64,000 bases of DNA from contig CAWVQA010000099.1 of NCBI GenBank assembly GCA_963932145.1, forward strand, positions 558,001 through 622,000, given 5' to 3'. The translations under genes were made by a program, and so were the position numbers. The notes below the pieces were generated by a model. The model searched no databases, was not told the DNA's origin, and was given only the letters and a program-made list of their open reading frames with translations. Origin of the DNA: Acanthosepion lycidas. Its lineage: Eukaryota > Mollusca > Cephalopoda > Sepiida > Sepiidae. The stretch's first letter is position 1; every line of letters begins with the position of its first letter. Shown one piece after another: positions 48,902 to 61,142 of this stretch.

Positions 48902-50107
48902 TTAGATTAGGTCTTTCCCTGTCCATAATGCTAAATTGAGGAAGTAAAATAGAAATACTAATCGGAAACAGAACAGAAATGTACAGTGATCACACATTTT
49001 CTGCCCACAATCTTTTTCATGGAAATCCCAGTCATATGAGACGAGTCCATGCATGCTACGATCACGGTATGAATTTGAAGGCAAAATATTTTTTTGCAGA
49101 TCTTAGATTAGGTCTTTCCCTGTCCATAATGCTAAATTGAGGAAGTAAAATAGAAATAGTAATGGGAAACAGAAGAGAAATGTACAGTGATCACACATTT
49201 TCTGCCCACAATCTTTTTCATGGAAATCCCAGTCATATGAGACGAGTCCATGCATGCTACGATCACGGTATGAATTTGAAGGCAAAATATCTTTTTGCAG
49301 ATCTTAGATTACGTCTTTCCCTGTCCATAATGCTAAATTGAGGAAGTAAAATAGAAATAGTAATGGGAAACAGAAGAGAAATGTACAGTGATCACGCATT
49401 TTGTGCCCACAATCTTTTTCATGGAAATCCCAGTTATATGAATCGAATCCAGGCATGCTACAATCACGGTATGAATTTGAAGGCAAAATATTTTTTTGCA
49501 GATCTTAGATTAGGTCTTTCCCTGTCCATAATGCTAAATTGAGGAAGTAAAATAGAAATACTAATGGGAAACAGAACAGAAATGTACAGTGATCACACAT
49601 TTTCTGCCCACAATCTTTTTCATGGAAATCCCAGTCATATGAGTCGAGTCCATGCATGCTACGATCACGGTATGAATTTGAAGGCAAAATACTTTTTTGC
49701 TGATCTTAGATTACGTCTTTCCCTGTCCATAATGCTAAATTGAGGAAGTAAAATAGAAATAGTAATGGGAAACAGAAGAGAAATGTACAGTGATCACCCA
49801 TTTTGTGCCCACAATCTTTTTCATGGAAATCCCAGTCATATGAGTCGAGTCCATGCATGCTACGATCACGGTTTGAATTTGAAGGCAAAATATTTTTTTG
49901 CAGATCTTAGATTAGGTCTTTCCCTGTCCATAATGCTAAATTGAGGAAGTAAAATAGAAATAGTAATGGGAAACAGAAGAGAAATGTACAGTGATCACAC
50001 ATTTTGTGCCCACAATCTTTTTCATGGAAATCCCAGTCATATGAGTCAAGTCCAGTCATGCTATGATCACGGTATCAATTTGGAGGCAAAATATTTTTTT
50101 TCAGATC
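48902..50107 (+). repeat. Six-monomer block, 3417-bp period, copy 2
   Basis: Copy of 45485-46690 with more private changes, including ACTAATCGGAAAC near 48960, TACTTTTTTGCTG near 49691, GGTTTGAATTTG near 49871 and GGTATCAATTTGG near 50071. The next monomers differ from those after copy 1, so the block ends near 50107. Confidence 0.77.
49103..49303 (+). repeat. Reference monomer, A-type haplotype
   Basis: Carries A93 and C100 (ACACATTTTCTGCC) together with A140 and T149 (GAGACGAGTCCATGC). The four changes usually travel together, so they mark a monomer lineage and not independent mutation. Complete A-type copies occur at 1-9 kb, 27.5-49.3 kb, once at 56529 and once at 61746. I find none with both A93 and C100 between about 8.7 and 27.5 kb, or between about 50.3 and 56.5 kb. 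This copy also ends in a T-tract variant (TATCTTTTTGC). Confidence 0.85.
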
Positions 50108-50308
50108 TTAGATTAGGTCTTTCCCTGTCCATAATGCTAAATTGAGGAAGTAAAATAGAAATAGTAATGGGAAACAGAAGAGAAATGTACAGTGATCACG
50201 CATTTTGTGCCCACAATCTTTTTCATGGAAATCAAAGTCATATGAGTCGAGTCCATGCATTCTACGATCACGGTATGAATTTGAAGGCAAAATATTTTTT
50301 TGCAGATC

Positions 50309-50506
50309 TTAGATTACGTCTTCCCTGTCCATAATGCTAAATTGAGGAATAAAATAGAAATAGTAATGGGAAACAAACAGAAATGTACAGTGATCACACA
50401 TTTTGAGCCCACAATCTTTTTCATGGAAATCCCAGTGATATGAGTCGAGTCCAGGCATGCTACGATCACGGTATGAATTTGAAGGCAAAATATTTTTATG
50501 CAGATA
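50309..50506 (+). repeat. 198-bp degenerate monomer at a domain boundary
   Basis: Three separate 1-bp deletions lie within about 70 bp: CTTCCCTG for CTTTCCCTG, GAGGAATAAAATAG for GAGGAAGTAAAATAG, and GGGAAACAAACAG for GGGAAACAGAACAG. It also has TTTTGAGCCC, CCCAGTGATATG and TTTTTATGCAG. It is the most indel-laden copy in the window, and it sits where the 35-50 kb domain gives way to the different 50.5-59.7 kb domain. Confidence 0.88.
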
Positions 50507-50707
50507 TTAGATTAGGTCTTTCCCTGTCCATAATGCTAAATTGAGGAAGTAAAATAGAAATAGTAATGGGAAACAGAAGAGAAATGTACAGAGATCACCC
50601 ATTTTGTGCCCACAATCTTTTTCATGGAAATCCCAGTCATATGAGTCGAGTCCATGCATGCTACGATCACGGTATGAATTTGAAGGCAAAATATTTTTTT
50701 GCAGATA

Positions 50708-51509
50708 TTAGATTAGGTCTTTCCCTGTCCACAATGCTAAATTGAGGAAGTAAAATAGAAATAATAATGGGAAACAGAAGAGAAATGTACAGTGATCACC
50801 CATTTTGTGCCCACAATCTTTTTCATGGAAATCCCAGTCATATGAGTCGAGTCCATGCATGCTACGATCACGGTATGAATTTGAAGGCAAAATATTTTTT
50901 TGCAGATCTTAGATTAGGTCTTTCCCTGTCCATAATGCTAAATTGAGGAAGTAAAATAGAAATAGTAATGGGAAACAGAAGAGAAATGTACAGTGATCAC
51001 GCATTTTGTGCCCACAATCTTTTTCATGGAAATCCCAGTCATGAGTCGAGTCCATGCATGCTACGATCACGGTATGAATTTGAAGGCAAAATATTTTTTT
51101 GCTGATCTTAGATTAGGTCTTTCCCTGTCCATAATGCTAAATTGAGGAAGTAAAATAGAAATAGTAATGGGAAACAGAAGAGAAATGTACAGTGATCACG
51201 CATTTTGTGCCCACAATCTTTTTCATGGAAATCCCAGTCATATGAGTCGAGTCCATGCATGCTACGATCACGGTATTAATTTGAAGGCAAAATATTTTTT
51301 TGCAGACCTTAGATTAGGTCTTTCCCTGTCCATAATGCTAAATTGAGGAAGTAAAATAGAAATAGTAATGGGAAAGAGAAGAGAAATGTACAGTGATCAC
51401 GCATTTTGTGCCCACAATCTTTTTCATGGAAATCCCAGTCATATGAGTCGAGTCCATGCATGCTACGATCACGGTATGAATTTGAAGGCAAAATATTTTT
51501 TTGCAGACC
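50708..51509 (+). repeat. 5-mer period block, copy 1 (802 bp)
   Basis: Four monomers repeat at 51711-52512 with a 1003-bp offset (five monomers less 2 bp). Shared markers are GTCCACAATGCTAAATTG, AATAATAATGGG, the 199-bp monomer (50909), GGTATTAATTTG and GCAGACCTTAG. The fifth monomer (51510 versus 52513) differs. Confidence 0.85.
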
Positions 51510-51710
51510 TTAGATTAGGTCTTTCCCTGTCCATAATGCTATATTGAGGAAGTAAAATAGAAATAGTAATGGGAAAGAGAAGAGAAATGTACAGTGATCA
51601 CGCATTTTGTGCCCACAATCTTTTTCATGGAAATCCCAGTCATACGAGTTGAGTCCAGGCATGCTACGATCACGGTATGAATTTGAAGGCAAAATATTTT
51701 TTTGCAGATA

Positions 51711-52512
51711 TTAGATTAGGTCTTTCCCTGTCCACAATGCTAAATTGAGGAAGTAAAATAGAAATAATAATGGGAAACAGAAGAGAAATGTACAGTGATC
51801 ACCCATTTTGTGCCCACAATCTTTTTCATGGAAATCCCAGTCATATGAGTCGAGTCCATGCATGCTACGATCACGGTATGAATTTGAAGGCAAAATATTT
51901 TTTTGCAGATCTTAGATTAGGTCTTTCCCTGTCCATAATGCTAAATTGAGGAAGTAAAATAGAAATAGTAATGGGAAACAGAAGAGAAATGTACAGTGAT
52001 CACGCATTTTGTGCCCACAATCTTTTTCATGGAAATCCCAGTCATGAGTCGAGTCCATGCATGCTACGATCACGGTATGAATTTGAAGGCAAAATATTTT
52101 TTTGCTGATCTTAGATTAGGTCTTTCCCTGTCCATAATGCTAAATTGAGGAAGTAAAATAGAAATAGTAATGGGAAACAGAAGAGAAATGTACAGTGATC
52201 ACGCATTTTGTGCCCACAATCTTTTTCATGGAAATCCCAGTCATATGAGTCGAGTCCATGCATGCTACGATCACGGTATTAATTTGAAGGCAAAATATTT
52301 TTTTGCAGACCTTAGATTAGGTCTTTCCCTGTCCATAATGCTAAATTGAGGAAGTAAAATAGAAATAGTAATGGGAAAGAGAAGAGAAATGTACAGTGAT
52401 CACGCATTTTGTGCCCACAATCTTTTTCATGGAAATCCCAGTCATATGAGTCGAGTCCATGCATGCTACGATCACGGTATGAATTTGAAGGCAAAATATT
52501 TTTTTGCAGACC
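51711..52512 (+). repeat. 5-mer period block, copy 2 (802 bp)
   Basis: Copy of 50708-51509 with all listed markers retained. It is followed by a monomer with ATAATCGTAAATTG that is not found after copy 1. Confidence 0.85.
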
Positions 52513-53115
52513 TTAGATTAGGTCTTTCCCTGTCCATAATCGTAAATTGAGGAAGTAAAATAGAAATAGTAATGGGAAACAGAAGAGAAATGTACAGTGA
52601 TCATGCATTTTGTGCCCACAATCTTTTTCATGGAAATCCCAGTCATATGAGTCGAGTCCATGCATGCTACGATCACGGTATGAATTTGAAGGCAAAATAT
52701 TTTTTTGCAGATCTTAGATTAGGTCTTTCCCTGTCCATAATGCTAAATTGAGGAAGTAAAATAGAAATAGTAATGGGAAACAGAAGACAAATGTACAGTG
52801 ATCACCCATTTTGTGCCCACAATCTTTTTCATGGAAATCCCAGTCATATGAGTCGAGTCCATGCATGCTACGATCACGGTATGAATTTGAAGGCAAAATA
52901 TTTTTTTGCAGATCTTAGATTAGGTCTTTCCCTGTCCATAATGCTAAATTGAGGAAGTAAAATACAAATTGTAATGGGAAACAGAAGAGAAATGTACAGT
53001 GATCACGCATTTTGTGCCCACAATCTTTTTCATGGAAATCCCAGACATATGAGTCGAGTCCATGCATGCTACGATCACGGTATGAATTTGAAGGCAAAAT
53101 ATTTTTTTGCAGATC

Positions 53116-53517
53116 TTAGATTAGGTCTTTCCCTGTCCATAATGCTAAATTGAGGAAGTAAAATAGAAACAGTAATGGGAAACAGAAGAGAAATGGACAG
53201 TGATCACCCATTTTGTGCCCACAATCTTTTTCATGGAAATCCCAGTCATATGAGTCGAGTCCATGCATGCTACGATCACGGTATGAATTTGAAGGCAAAA
53301 TATTTTTTTGCAGATCTTAGATTAGGTCTTTCCCTGTCCATAATGCTAAATTCAGGAAGTAAAATACAAATTGTAATGGGAAACAGAAGAGAAATGTACA
53401 GTGATCACCCATTTTGTGCCCACAATCTTTTTCATGGAAATCCCAGACATATGAGTCGAGTCCATGCATGCTACGATCACGGTATGAATTTGAAGGCAAA
53501 ATATTTTTTTGCAGATC
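53116..53517 (+). repeat. 402-bp dimer repeat, copy 1
   Basis: A monomer with AAATGGACAGTGATC is paired with a TTCAGG monomer carrying AAATACAAATTGTAATGG and CCCAGACATATG. The pair is repeated directly at 53518-53919. The only difference I see is GAAACAGTAATGG near 53168 here versus GAAATAGTAATGG in copy 2. Related single monomers with AAATACAAATTG lie at 52915, 54121 and 55526. Confidence 0.87.
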
Positions 53518-53919
53518 TTAGATTAGGTCTTTCCCTGTCCATAATGCTAAATTGAGGAAGTAAAATAGAAATAGTAATGGGAAACAGAAGAGAAATGGAC
53601 AGTGATCACCCATTTTGTGCCCACAATCTTTTTCATGGAAATCCCAGTCATATGAGTCGAGTCCATGCATGCTACGATCACGGTATGAATTTGAAGGCAA
53701 AATATTTTTTTGCAGATCTTAGATTAGGTCTTTCCCTGTCCATAATGCTAAATTCAGGAAGTAAAATACAAATTGTAATGGGAAACAGAAGAGAAATGTA
53801 CAGTGATCACCCATTTTGTGCCCACAATCTTTTTCATGGAAATCCCAGACATATGAGTCGAGTCCATGCATGCTACGATCACGGTATGAATTTGAAGGCA
53901 AAATATTTTTTTGCAGATC
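53518..53919 (+). repeat. 402-bp dimer repeat, copy 2
   Basis: Tandem copy of 53116-53517. The next monomer (53920) begins CTGAGATTAGG and lacks the AAATGGACAG variant, so a third copy is not present in full. Confidence 0.86.
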
Positions 53920-54321
53920 TGAGATTAGGTCTTTCCCTGTCCATAATGCTAAATTGAGGAAGTAAAATAGAAATAGTAATGGGAAACAGAAGAGAAATGT
54001 ACAGTGATCACCCATTTTGTGCCCACAATCTTTTTCATGGAAATCCCAGTCATATGAGTCGAGTCCATGCATGTTACGATCACGGTATGAATTTGAAGGC
54101 AAAATATTTTTGTGCAGATCTTAGATTAGGTCTTTCCCTGTCCATAATGCTAAATTGAGGAAGTAAAATACAAATTGTAATGGGAAACAGAAGAGAAATG
54201 TACAGTGATCACCCATTTTGTGCCCACAATCTTTTTCATGGAAATCCCAGACATATGAGTCGAGTCCATGCATGCTACGATCACGGTATGAATTTGAAGG
54301 CAAAATATTTTTTTGCAGATC

Positions 54322-55525
54322 TTAGATTAGATCTTTCCCTGTCCATAATGCTAAATTGAGGAAGTAAAATAGAAATAGTAATGGGAAACAGAAGAGAAAT
54401 GTACAGTGATCACGCATTTTGTGCCCACAATCTTTTTCATGGAAATCCCAGTCATGAGTCGAGTCCATGCATGCTACGATCACGGTATGAATTTGAAGGC
54501 AAAATATTTTTTTGCTGATCTTAGATTAGGTCTTTCCCTGTCCATAATGCTAAATTGAGGAAGTAAAATAGAAATAGTAATGGGAAACAGAAGAGAAATG
54601 TACAGTGATCACGCATTTTGTGCCCACAATCTTTTTCATGTAAATCCCAGTCATATGAGTCGAGTCCATGCATGCTACGGTCACGGTATGAATTTGAAGG
54701 CAAAATATTTTTTTGCAGACCTTAGATTAGGTCTTTCCCTGTCCATAATGCTAAATTGAGGAAGTAAAATAGAAATAGTAATGGGAAAGAGAAGAGAAAT
54801 GTACAGTGATCACGCATTTTGTGCCCACAATCTTTTTCATGGAAATCCCAGTCATACGAGTCGAGTCCAGGCATGCTACGATCACGGTATGAATTTGAAG
54901 GCAAAATATTTTTTTGCAGATCTTAGATTAGGTCTTTCCCTGTCCATAATGCTAAATTGAGGAAGTAAAATAGAAATAGTAATGGGAAAGAGAAGAGAAA
55001 TGTACAGTGATCACCCATTTTGTGCCCACAATCTTTTTCATGGAAATCCCAGTCATATGAGTCAAGTCCATGCATGCTACGATCACGGTATGAATTTGAA
55101 GGCAAAATATTTTTTTGCAGATCTTAGATTAGGTCTTTCCCTGTCCATAATGCTAAATTGAGGAAGTAAAATAGAAATAGTAATGGGAAACAGAAGAGAA
55201 ATGTACAGTGATCACCCATTTTGTGCCCACAATCTTTTTCATGGAAATCCCAGTCATATGAGTCAAGTCCATGCATGCTACGATCACGGTATGAATTTGA
55301 AGGCAAAATATTTTTTTGCAGATCTCAGATTAGGTCTTTCCCTGTCCATAATGCTAAATTGAGGAAGTAAAATAGAAATAGTAATGGGAAACAGAAGAGA
55401 AATGTACAGTGATCACCCATTTTGTGCCCACAATCTTTTTCATGGAAATCCCAGTCATATGAGTCGAGTCCATGCATGCTACGATCACGGTATGAATTTG
55501 AAGGCAAAATATTTTTTTGCAGATC
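54322..55525 (+). repeat. Six-monomer stretch led by a 199-bp monomer
   Basis: Starts with a TTAGATTAGATC monomer lacking AT in CATATGAG (54322-54520). Later monomers carry GGGAAAGAGAAG (54722, 54923), CATACGAGTCG and GAGTCAAGTCC (54923, 55124). The order of a 199-bp monomer followed by a G-type monomer and a GACCTTAG/AAAGAGAAG monomer also occurs at 50909, 51912 and 55526, in looser form. Confidence 0.75.
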
Positions 55526-56729
55526 TTAGATTAGGTCTTTCCCTGTCCATAAAGCTAAATTGAGGAAGTAAAATACAAATTGTAATGGGAAACAGAAGAG
55601 AAATGTACAGTGATCACGCATTTTGTGCCCACAATCTTTTTCATGGAAATCCCAGTCATGAGTCGAGTCCATGCATGCTACGATCACGGTATGAATTTGA
55701 AGGCAAAATATTTTTTTGCTGATCTTAGATTAGGTCTTTCCCTGTCCATAATGCTAAATTGAGGAAGTAAAATAGAAATAGTAATGGGAAACAGAAGAGA
55801 AATGTACAGTGATCACGCATTTTGTGCCCACAAACTTTTTCATGGAAATCCCAGTCATATGAGTCGAGTCCATGCATGCTACGATCACGGTATGAATTTG
55901 AAGGCAAAATATTTTTTTGCAGATCTTAGATTAGGTCTTTCCCTGTCCATAATGCTAAATTGAGGAAGTAAAATAGAAATAGTAATGGGAAAGAGAAGAG
56001 AAATGTACAGTGATCACGCATTTTGTGCCCACAATCTTTTTCATGGAAATCCCAGTCATATGAGTCGAGTCCATGCATGCTACGATCACGGTATGAATTT
56101 GAAGGCAAAATATTTTTTTGCAGACCTCAGATTAGGTCTTTCCCTGTCCATAATGCTATATTGAGGAAGTAAAATAGAAATAGTAATGGGAAAGAGAAGA
56201 GAAATGTACAGTGATCACGCATTTTGTGCCCACAATCTTTTTCATGGAAATCCCAGTCATATGAGTCGAGTCCAGGCATGCTACGATCACGGTATGAATT
56301 TGAAGGCAAAATATTTTTTTGCACATCTTAGATTAGGTCTTTCCCTGTCCATAATGCTAAATTGAGGAAGTAAAATAGAAATAGTAATGGGAAACAGAAG
56401 AGAAATGTACAGTGATCACCCATTTTGTGCCCACAATCTTTTTCATGGAAATCCCAGTCATATGAGTCGAGTCCATGCATGCTACGATCACGGTATGAAT
56501 TTGAAGGCAAAATATTTTTTTACAGATCTTAGATTAGGTCTTTCCCTGTCTATAATGCTAAATTGAGGAAGTAAAATAGAAATAGGAATGGGAAACAGAA
56601 GAGAAATGTACAGTGATCACACATTTTCTGCCCACAATCTTTTTCATGGAAATCCCAGTCATATGAGACGAGTCCATGCATGCTACGATCACGGTATGAA
56701 TTTGAAGGCAAAATATTTTTTTGCAGATC

Positions 56730-57526
56730 TTAGATTAGGTCTTTCCCTGTCCATAATGCTAAATTGAGGAAGTAAAATAGAAATAGTAATGGGAAACAGA
56801 AGAGAAATGTACAGTGATCACGCATTTTGTGCCCACAATCTTTTTCATGGAAATCCCAGTCATGAGTTGAGTCCATGCATGCTACGATCACGGTATGAAT
56901 TTGAAGGCAAAATATTTTTTTGCAGATCTTAGATTAGGTCTTTCCCTGTCCATAATGCTAAATTGAGGAAGTAAAATAGAAATAGTAATGGGAAACAGAA
57001 GAGAAATGTACAGTGATCACGCATTTTGTGCCCACAATCTTTTTCATGGAAATCCCAGTCATGAGTCGAGTCCATGCATGCTACGATCACGGTATGAATT
57101 TGAAGGCAAAATATTTTTTTGCTGATCTTAGATTAGGTCTTTCCCTGTCCATAATGCTAAATTGAGGAAGTAAAATAGAAATAGTAATGGGAAACAGAAG
57201 AGAAATGTACAGTGATCACGCATTTTGTGCCCACAATCTTTTTCATGGAAATCCCAGTCATGAGTCGAGTCCATGCATGCTACGATCACGGTATGAATTT
57301 GAAGGCAAAATATTTTTTTGCTGATCTTAGATTAGGTCTTTCCCTGTCCATAGCCTAAATTGAGGAAGTAAAATAGAAATAGTAATGGGAAACAGAAGAG
57401 AAATGTACAGTGATCACGCATTTTGTGCCCACAATCTTTTTCATGGAAATCCCAGTCATATGAGTCGAGTCCAGGCATGCTACGATCACGGTATGAATTT
57501 GAAGGCAAAATATTTTTTTGCACATC
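56730..57526 (+). repeat. Run of four shortened monomers (199, 199, 199, 200 bp)
   Basis: Monomers at 56730, 56929 and 57128 all lack AT in CATATGAG, so CCCAGTCATGAG is read three times in a row. The fourth (57327) has a different 1-bp loss, CCATAGCCTAAAT for CCATAATGCTAAAT. It is the only place where the 2-bp deletion occurs in adjacent monomers; local duplication of one shortened monomer is the simplest explanation. Confidence 0.86.
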
Positions 57527-58732
57527 TTAGATTAGGTCTTTCCCTGTCCATAATGCTAAACTGAGGAAGTAAAATGGAAATAGTAATGGGAAACAGAAGA
57601 GAAATGTACAGTGGTCACCCATTTTGTGCCCACAATCTTTTTCATGGAAATCCCAGTCATATGAGTCGAGTCCATGCATGCTACGATCACGGTATGAAAT
57701 TGATGGCAAAATATTTTTTTGCAGATCTTAGATTAGGTCTTTCCCTGTCCATAATGCTAAATTTAGGAAGTAAAATAGAAATAGTAATGGGAAATAGAAG
57801 AGAAATGTACAGTGATCACCCATTTTGTGCCCACAATCTTTTTCATGGAAATCCCAGACATATGAGTCGAGTCCATGCATGCTACGATCACGGTATGAAT
57901 TTGAAGGCAAAATATTTTTTTGCAGATCTTAGATTAGGTCTTTCCCTGTCCATAATGCTAAATTGAGGAAGTAAAATAGAAATAGTAATGGGAAACAGAA
58001 GAGAAATGTACAGTGATCACCCATTTTGTGCCCACAATCTTTTTCATGGAAATCCCAGTCATATGAGTCGAGTCCAGGCATGCTACGATCACGGTATGAA
58101 TTTGAAGGCAAAATATTTTTTTGCAGATATTAGATTAGGTCTTTCCCTGTCCATAATGCTAAATTGAGGAAGTAAAATAGAAATAGTAATGGGAAACAGA
58201 AGAGAAATGTACAGTAATCACGCATTTTGTGCCCACAATCTTTTTCATGGAAATCCCAGTCATATGAGTCGAGTCCATGCATGCTACGATCACGGTATGA
58301 ATTTGAAGGCAAAATATTTTTTTGCTGATCTTAGATTAGGTCTTTCCCTGTCCATAATGCTAAATTGAGGAAGTAAAATAGAAATAGTAATGGGAAACAG
58401 AAGAGAAATGTACAGTGATCACGCATTTTGTGCCCACAATCTTTTTCATGGAAATCCCAGTCATATGAGTCGAGTCCATGCATGCTACGATCACGGTATG
58501 AATTTGAAGGCAAAATATTTTTTTGCAGACCTTAGATTAGGTCTTTCCCTGTCCATAATGCTAAATTGAGGAAGTAAAATAGAAATAGTAATGGGAAACA
58601 GAAGAGAAATGTACAGTGATCACGCATTTTGTGCCCACAATCTTTTTCATCGAAATCCCAGACATATGAGTCGAGTCCATGCATGCTACGATCACGGTAT
58701 GAATTTGAAGGCAAAATATTTTTTTGCAGATC

Positions 58733-58931
58733 TTAGATTAGGTCTTTCCCTGTCCATAATGCTAAATTGAGGAAGTAAAATAGAAATAGTAATGGGAAAC
58801 AGAAGAGAAATGTACAGTGATCACCCATTTTGTGCCCACAATCTTTTTCATGGAAATCCCAGTCATATGTCGAGTCCAGGCATGCTACGATCACGGTATG
58901 AATTTGAAGGCAAAATATTTTTTTGCAGATA
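58733..58931 (+). repeat. 199-bp monomer with AG deletion
   Basis: CATATGAGTCGAG reads CATATGTCGAG near 58868. The 2-bp loss is 3 bp away from the CATATGAG to CATGAG deletion common in this domain but is a different event. I find no second copy. Confidence 0.83.
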
Positions 58932-59936
58932 TTAGATTAGGTCTTTCCCTGTCCATAATGCTAAATTGAGGAAGTAAAATAGAAATAGTAATGGGAAACA
59001 GAAGAGAAATGTACAGTGATCACGCATTTTGTGCCCACAATCTTTTTCATGGAAATCCCAGTCATATGAGTCGAGTCCATGCATGCTACAATCACGGTAT
59101 GAATTTGAAGGCAAAATATTTTTTTGCTGATCTTAGATTAGGTCTTTCCCTGTCCATAATGCTAAATTTAGGAAGTAAAATATAAATAGTAATGGGAAAC
59201 AGAAGAGAAATGTACAGTGATCACGCATTTTGTGCCCACAATCTTTTTCATGGAAATCCCAGTCATATGAGTCGAGTCCATGCATGCTACGATCACGGTA
59301 TGAATTTGAAGGCAAAATATTTTTTTGCAGACCTTAGATTAGGTCTTTCCCTGTCCATAATGCTAAATTGAGGAAGTAAAATAGAAATAGTAATGGGAAA
59401 GAGAAGAGAAATGTACAGTGATCACGCATTTTGTGCCCACAATCTTTTTCATGGAAATCCCAGTCATACGAGTCGAGTCCAAGCATGCTACGATCACGGT
59501 ATGAATTTGAAGGCAAAATATTTTTTTGCAGATCTTAGATTAGGTCTTTCCCTGTCAATAATGCTAAATTGAGGAAGTAAAATAGAAATAGTAATGGGAA
59601 ACAGAAGAGAAATGTACAGTGATCACGCATTTTGTGCCCACAATCTTTTTCATGGAAATCCCAGTCATATGAGTCGAGTCCAGGCATGCTACGATCACGG
59701 TATGAATTTGAAGGCAAAATATTTTTTTGCAGATCTTAGATTACGTCTTTCCCAGTCCATAATGCTAAATTGAGGAAGTAAAATAGAAATACTAATGGGA
59801 AACAGAAGAGAAATGTACAGTGATCACCCATTTTTTGCCCACAATCTTTTTCATGGAAATCCCAGTCATATGAGACGAGTCCATGCATGCTACGATCACG
59901 GTATGAATTTGAAGGCAAAATATTTTTTTGCAGATC

Positions 59937-61142
59937 TTAGATTAGGTCTTTCCCTGTCCATAATGTTCAGTTGAGTAAGTAAAATAGAAATAGTAATGGG
60001 AAACAGAAGATAAATGTACAGTGATCACCCATTTTGTGCCCACAATCTTTTTCATGGAAATCCCAGTCATATGAGTCGAGTCCAGGCATGCTACGATCAC
60101 GGTATGAATTTGAAGACAAAATATTTTTTTGCAGATCTTAGATTAGGTCTTTCCCTTTCTATAATGCTAAATTGAGGAAGTAAAATAGAAATAGTAATGG
60201 GTAACAGAAGAGAAATGTACAGTGATCACGCATTTTGTGCCCACAATCTTTTTCATGGAAATCCCAGTCATATGAGTCGAGTCCAGGCATGCTACGATCA
60301 CGGTATGAATTTGAAGGCAAAATATTTTTTTGCAGATCTTAGATTAGGTCTTTCCCTGTCCATAATGCTAAATTGAGGAAGTAAAATAGAAATACTAATG
60401 GGAAACTGAAGAGAAATGTGCTGTGATCACGCATTTTGTGCCCACAATCTTTTTCATGGAAATCCCAGTCATATGAGTCGAGTCCATGCATGCTACGATC
60501 ACGGTATGAATTTGAAGGCAAAATATTTTTTTGCAGATCTTAGATTAGGTCTTTCCCTGTCCATAATGCTAAATTGAGGAAGTAAAATAGAAATAGTAAT
60601 GGGAAACAGAAGAGAAATGTACAGTGATCACGCATTTTGTGCCCACAATCTTTTTCATGGAAATCCCAGTCATATGAGTCGAGTCCATGCATGCTACGAT
60701 CACGGTATGAATTTGAAGGCAAAATATTTTTTTGCAGATCTTAGATTAGCTCTTTCCCTGTCCATAATGCTAAATTGAGTAAGTAAAATAGAAATAGTAA
60801 TGGGAAACAGAAGATAAATGTACAGTGATCACCCATTTTGTGCCCACAATCTTTTTCATGGAAATCCCAGTCATATGAGTCGAGTCCAGGCATGCTACGA
60901 TCACGGTATGAATTTGAAGACAAAATATTTTTTTGCAGATCTTAGATTAGGTCTTTCCCTGTCCATAATGCTAAATTGAGGAAGTAAAATAGAAATAGTA
61001 ATGGGTAACAGAAGAGAAATGTACAGTGATCACGCATTTTGTGCCCACAATCTTTTTCATGGAAATCCCAGTCATATGAGTCGAGTCCAGGCATGCTACG
61101 ATCACGGTATGAATTTGAAGGCAAAATATTTTTTTGCAGATC
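59937..61142 (+). repeat. 4-mer (804 bp) echo
   Basis: The monomer pair 59937-60338 recurs at 60741-61142. The first member has TTGAGTAAG and AGAAGATAAATG, the second GGGTAACAGAAG. The other two monomers of each 804-bp period differ, so only half of the 4-mer is conserved. A C-type/A-type hybrid monomer with CCATTTTTTGCCC sits just before, at 59736. Confidence 0.78.

Larger units (their letters stand above)
50507..59735 (+). repeat. Distinct C/G-type domain with 2-bp-deleted monomers
   Basis: Dominated by T149 monomers with either C93 or G93; A-type copies are nearly absent (one at 56529). Markers concentrated here are GGGAAAGAGAAG, TTTGCAGACCTTAG, CCCAGACATATG, AAATACAAATTG and the CATATGAG to CATGAG deletion. 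Inside it are a 5-mer duplication and a 402-bp dimer. The concentration of private variants shows it was homogenised separately from the flanks. Confidence 0.84.
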
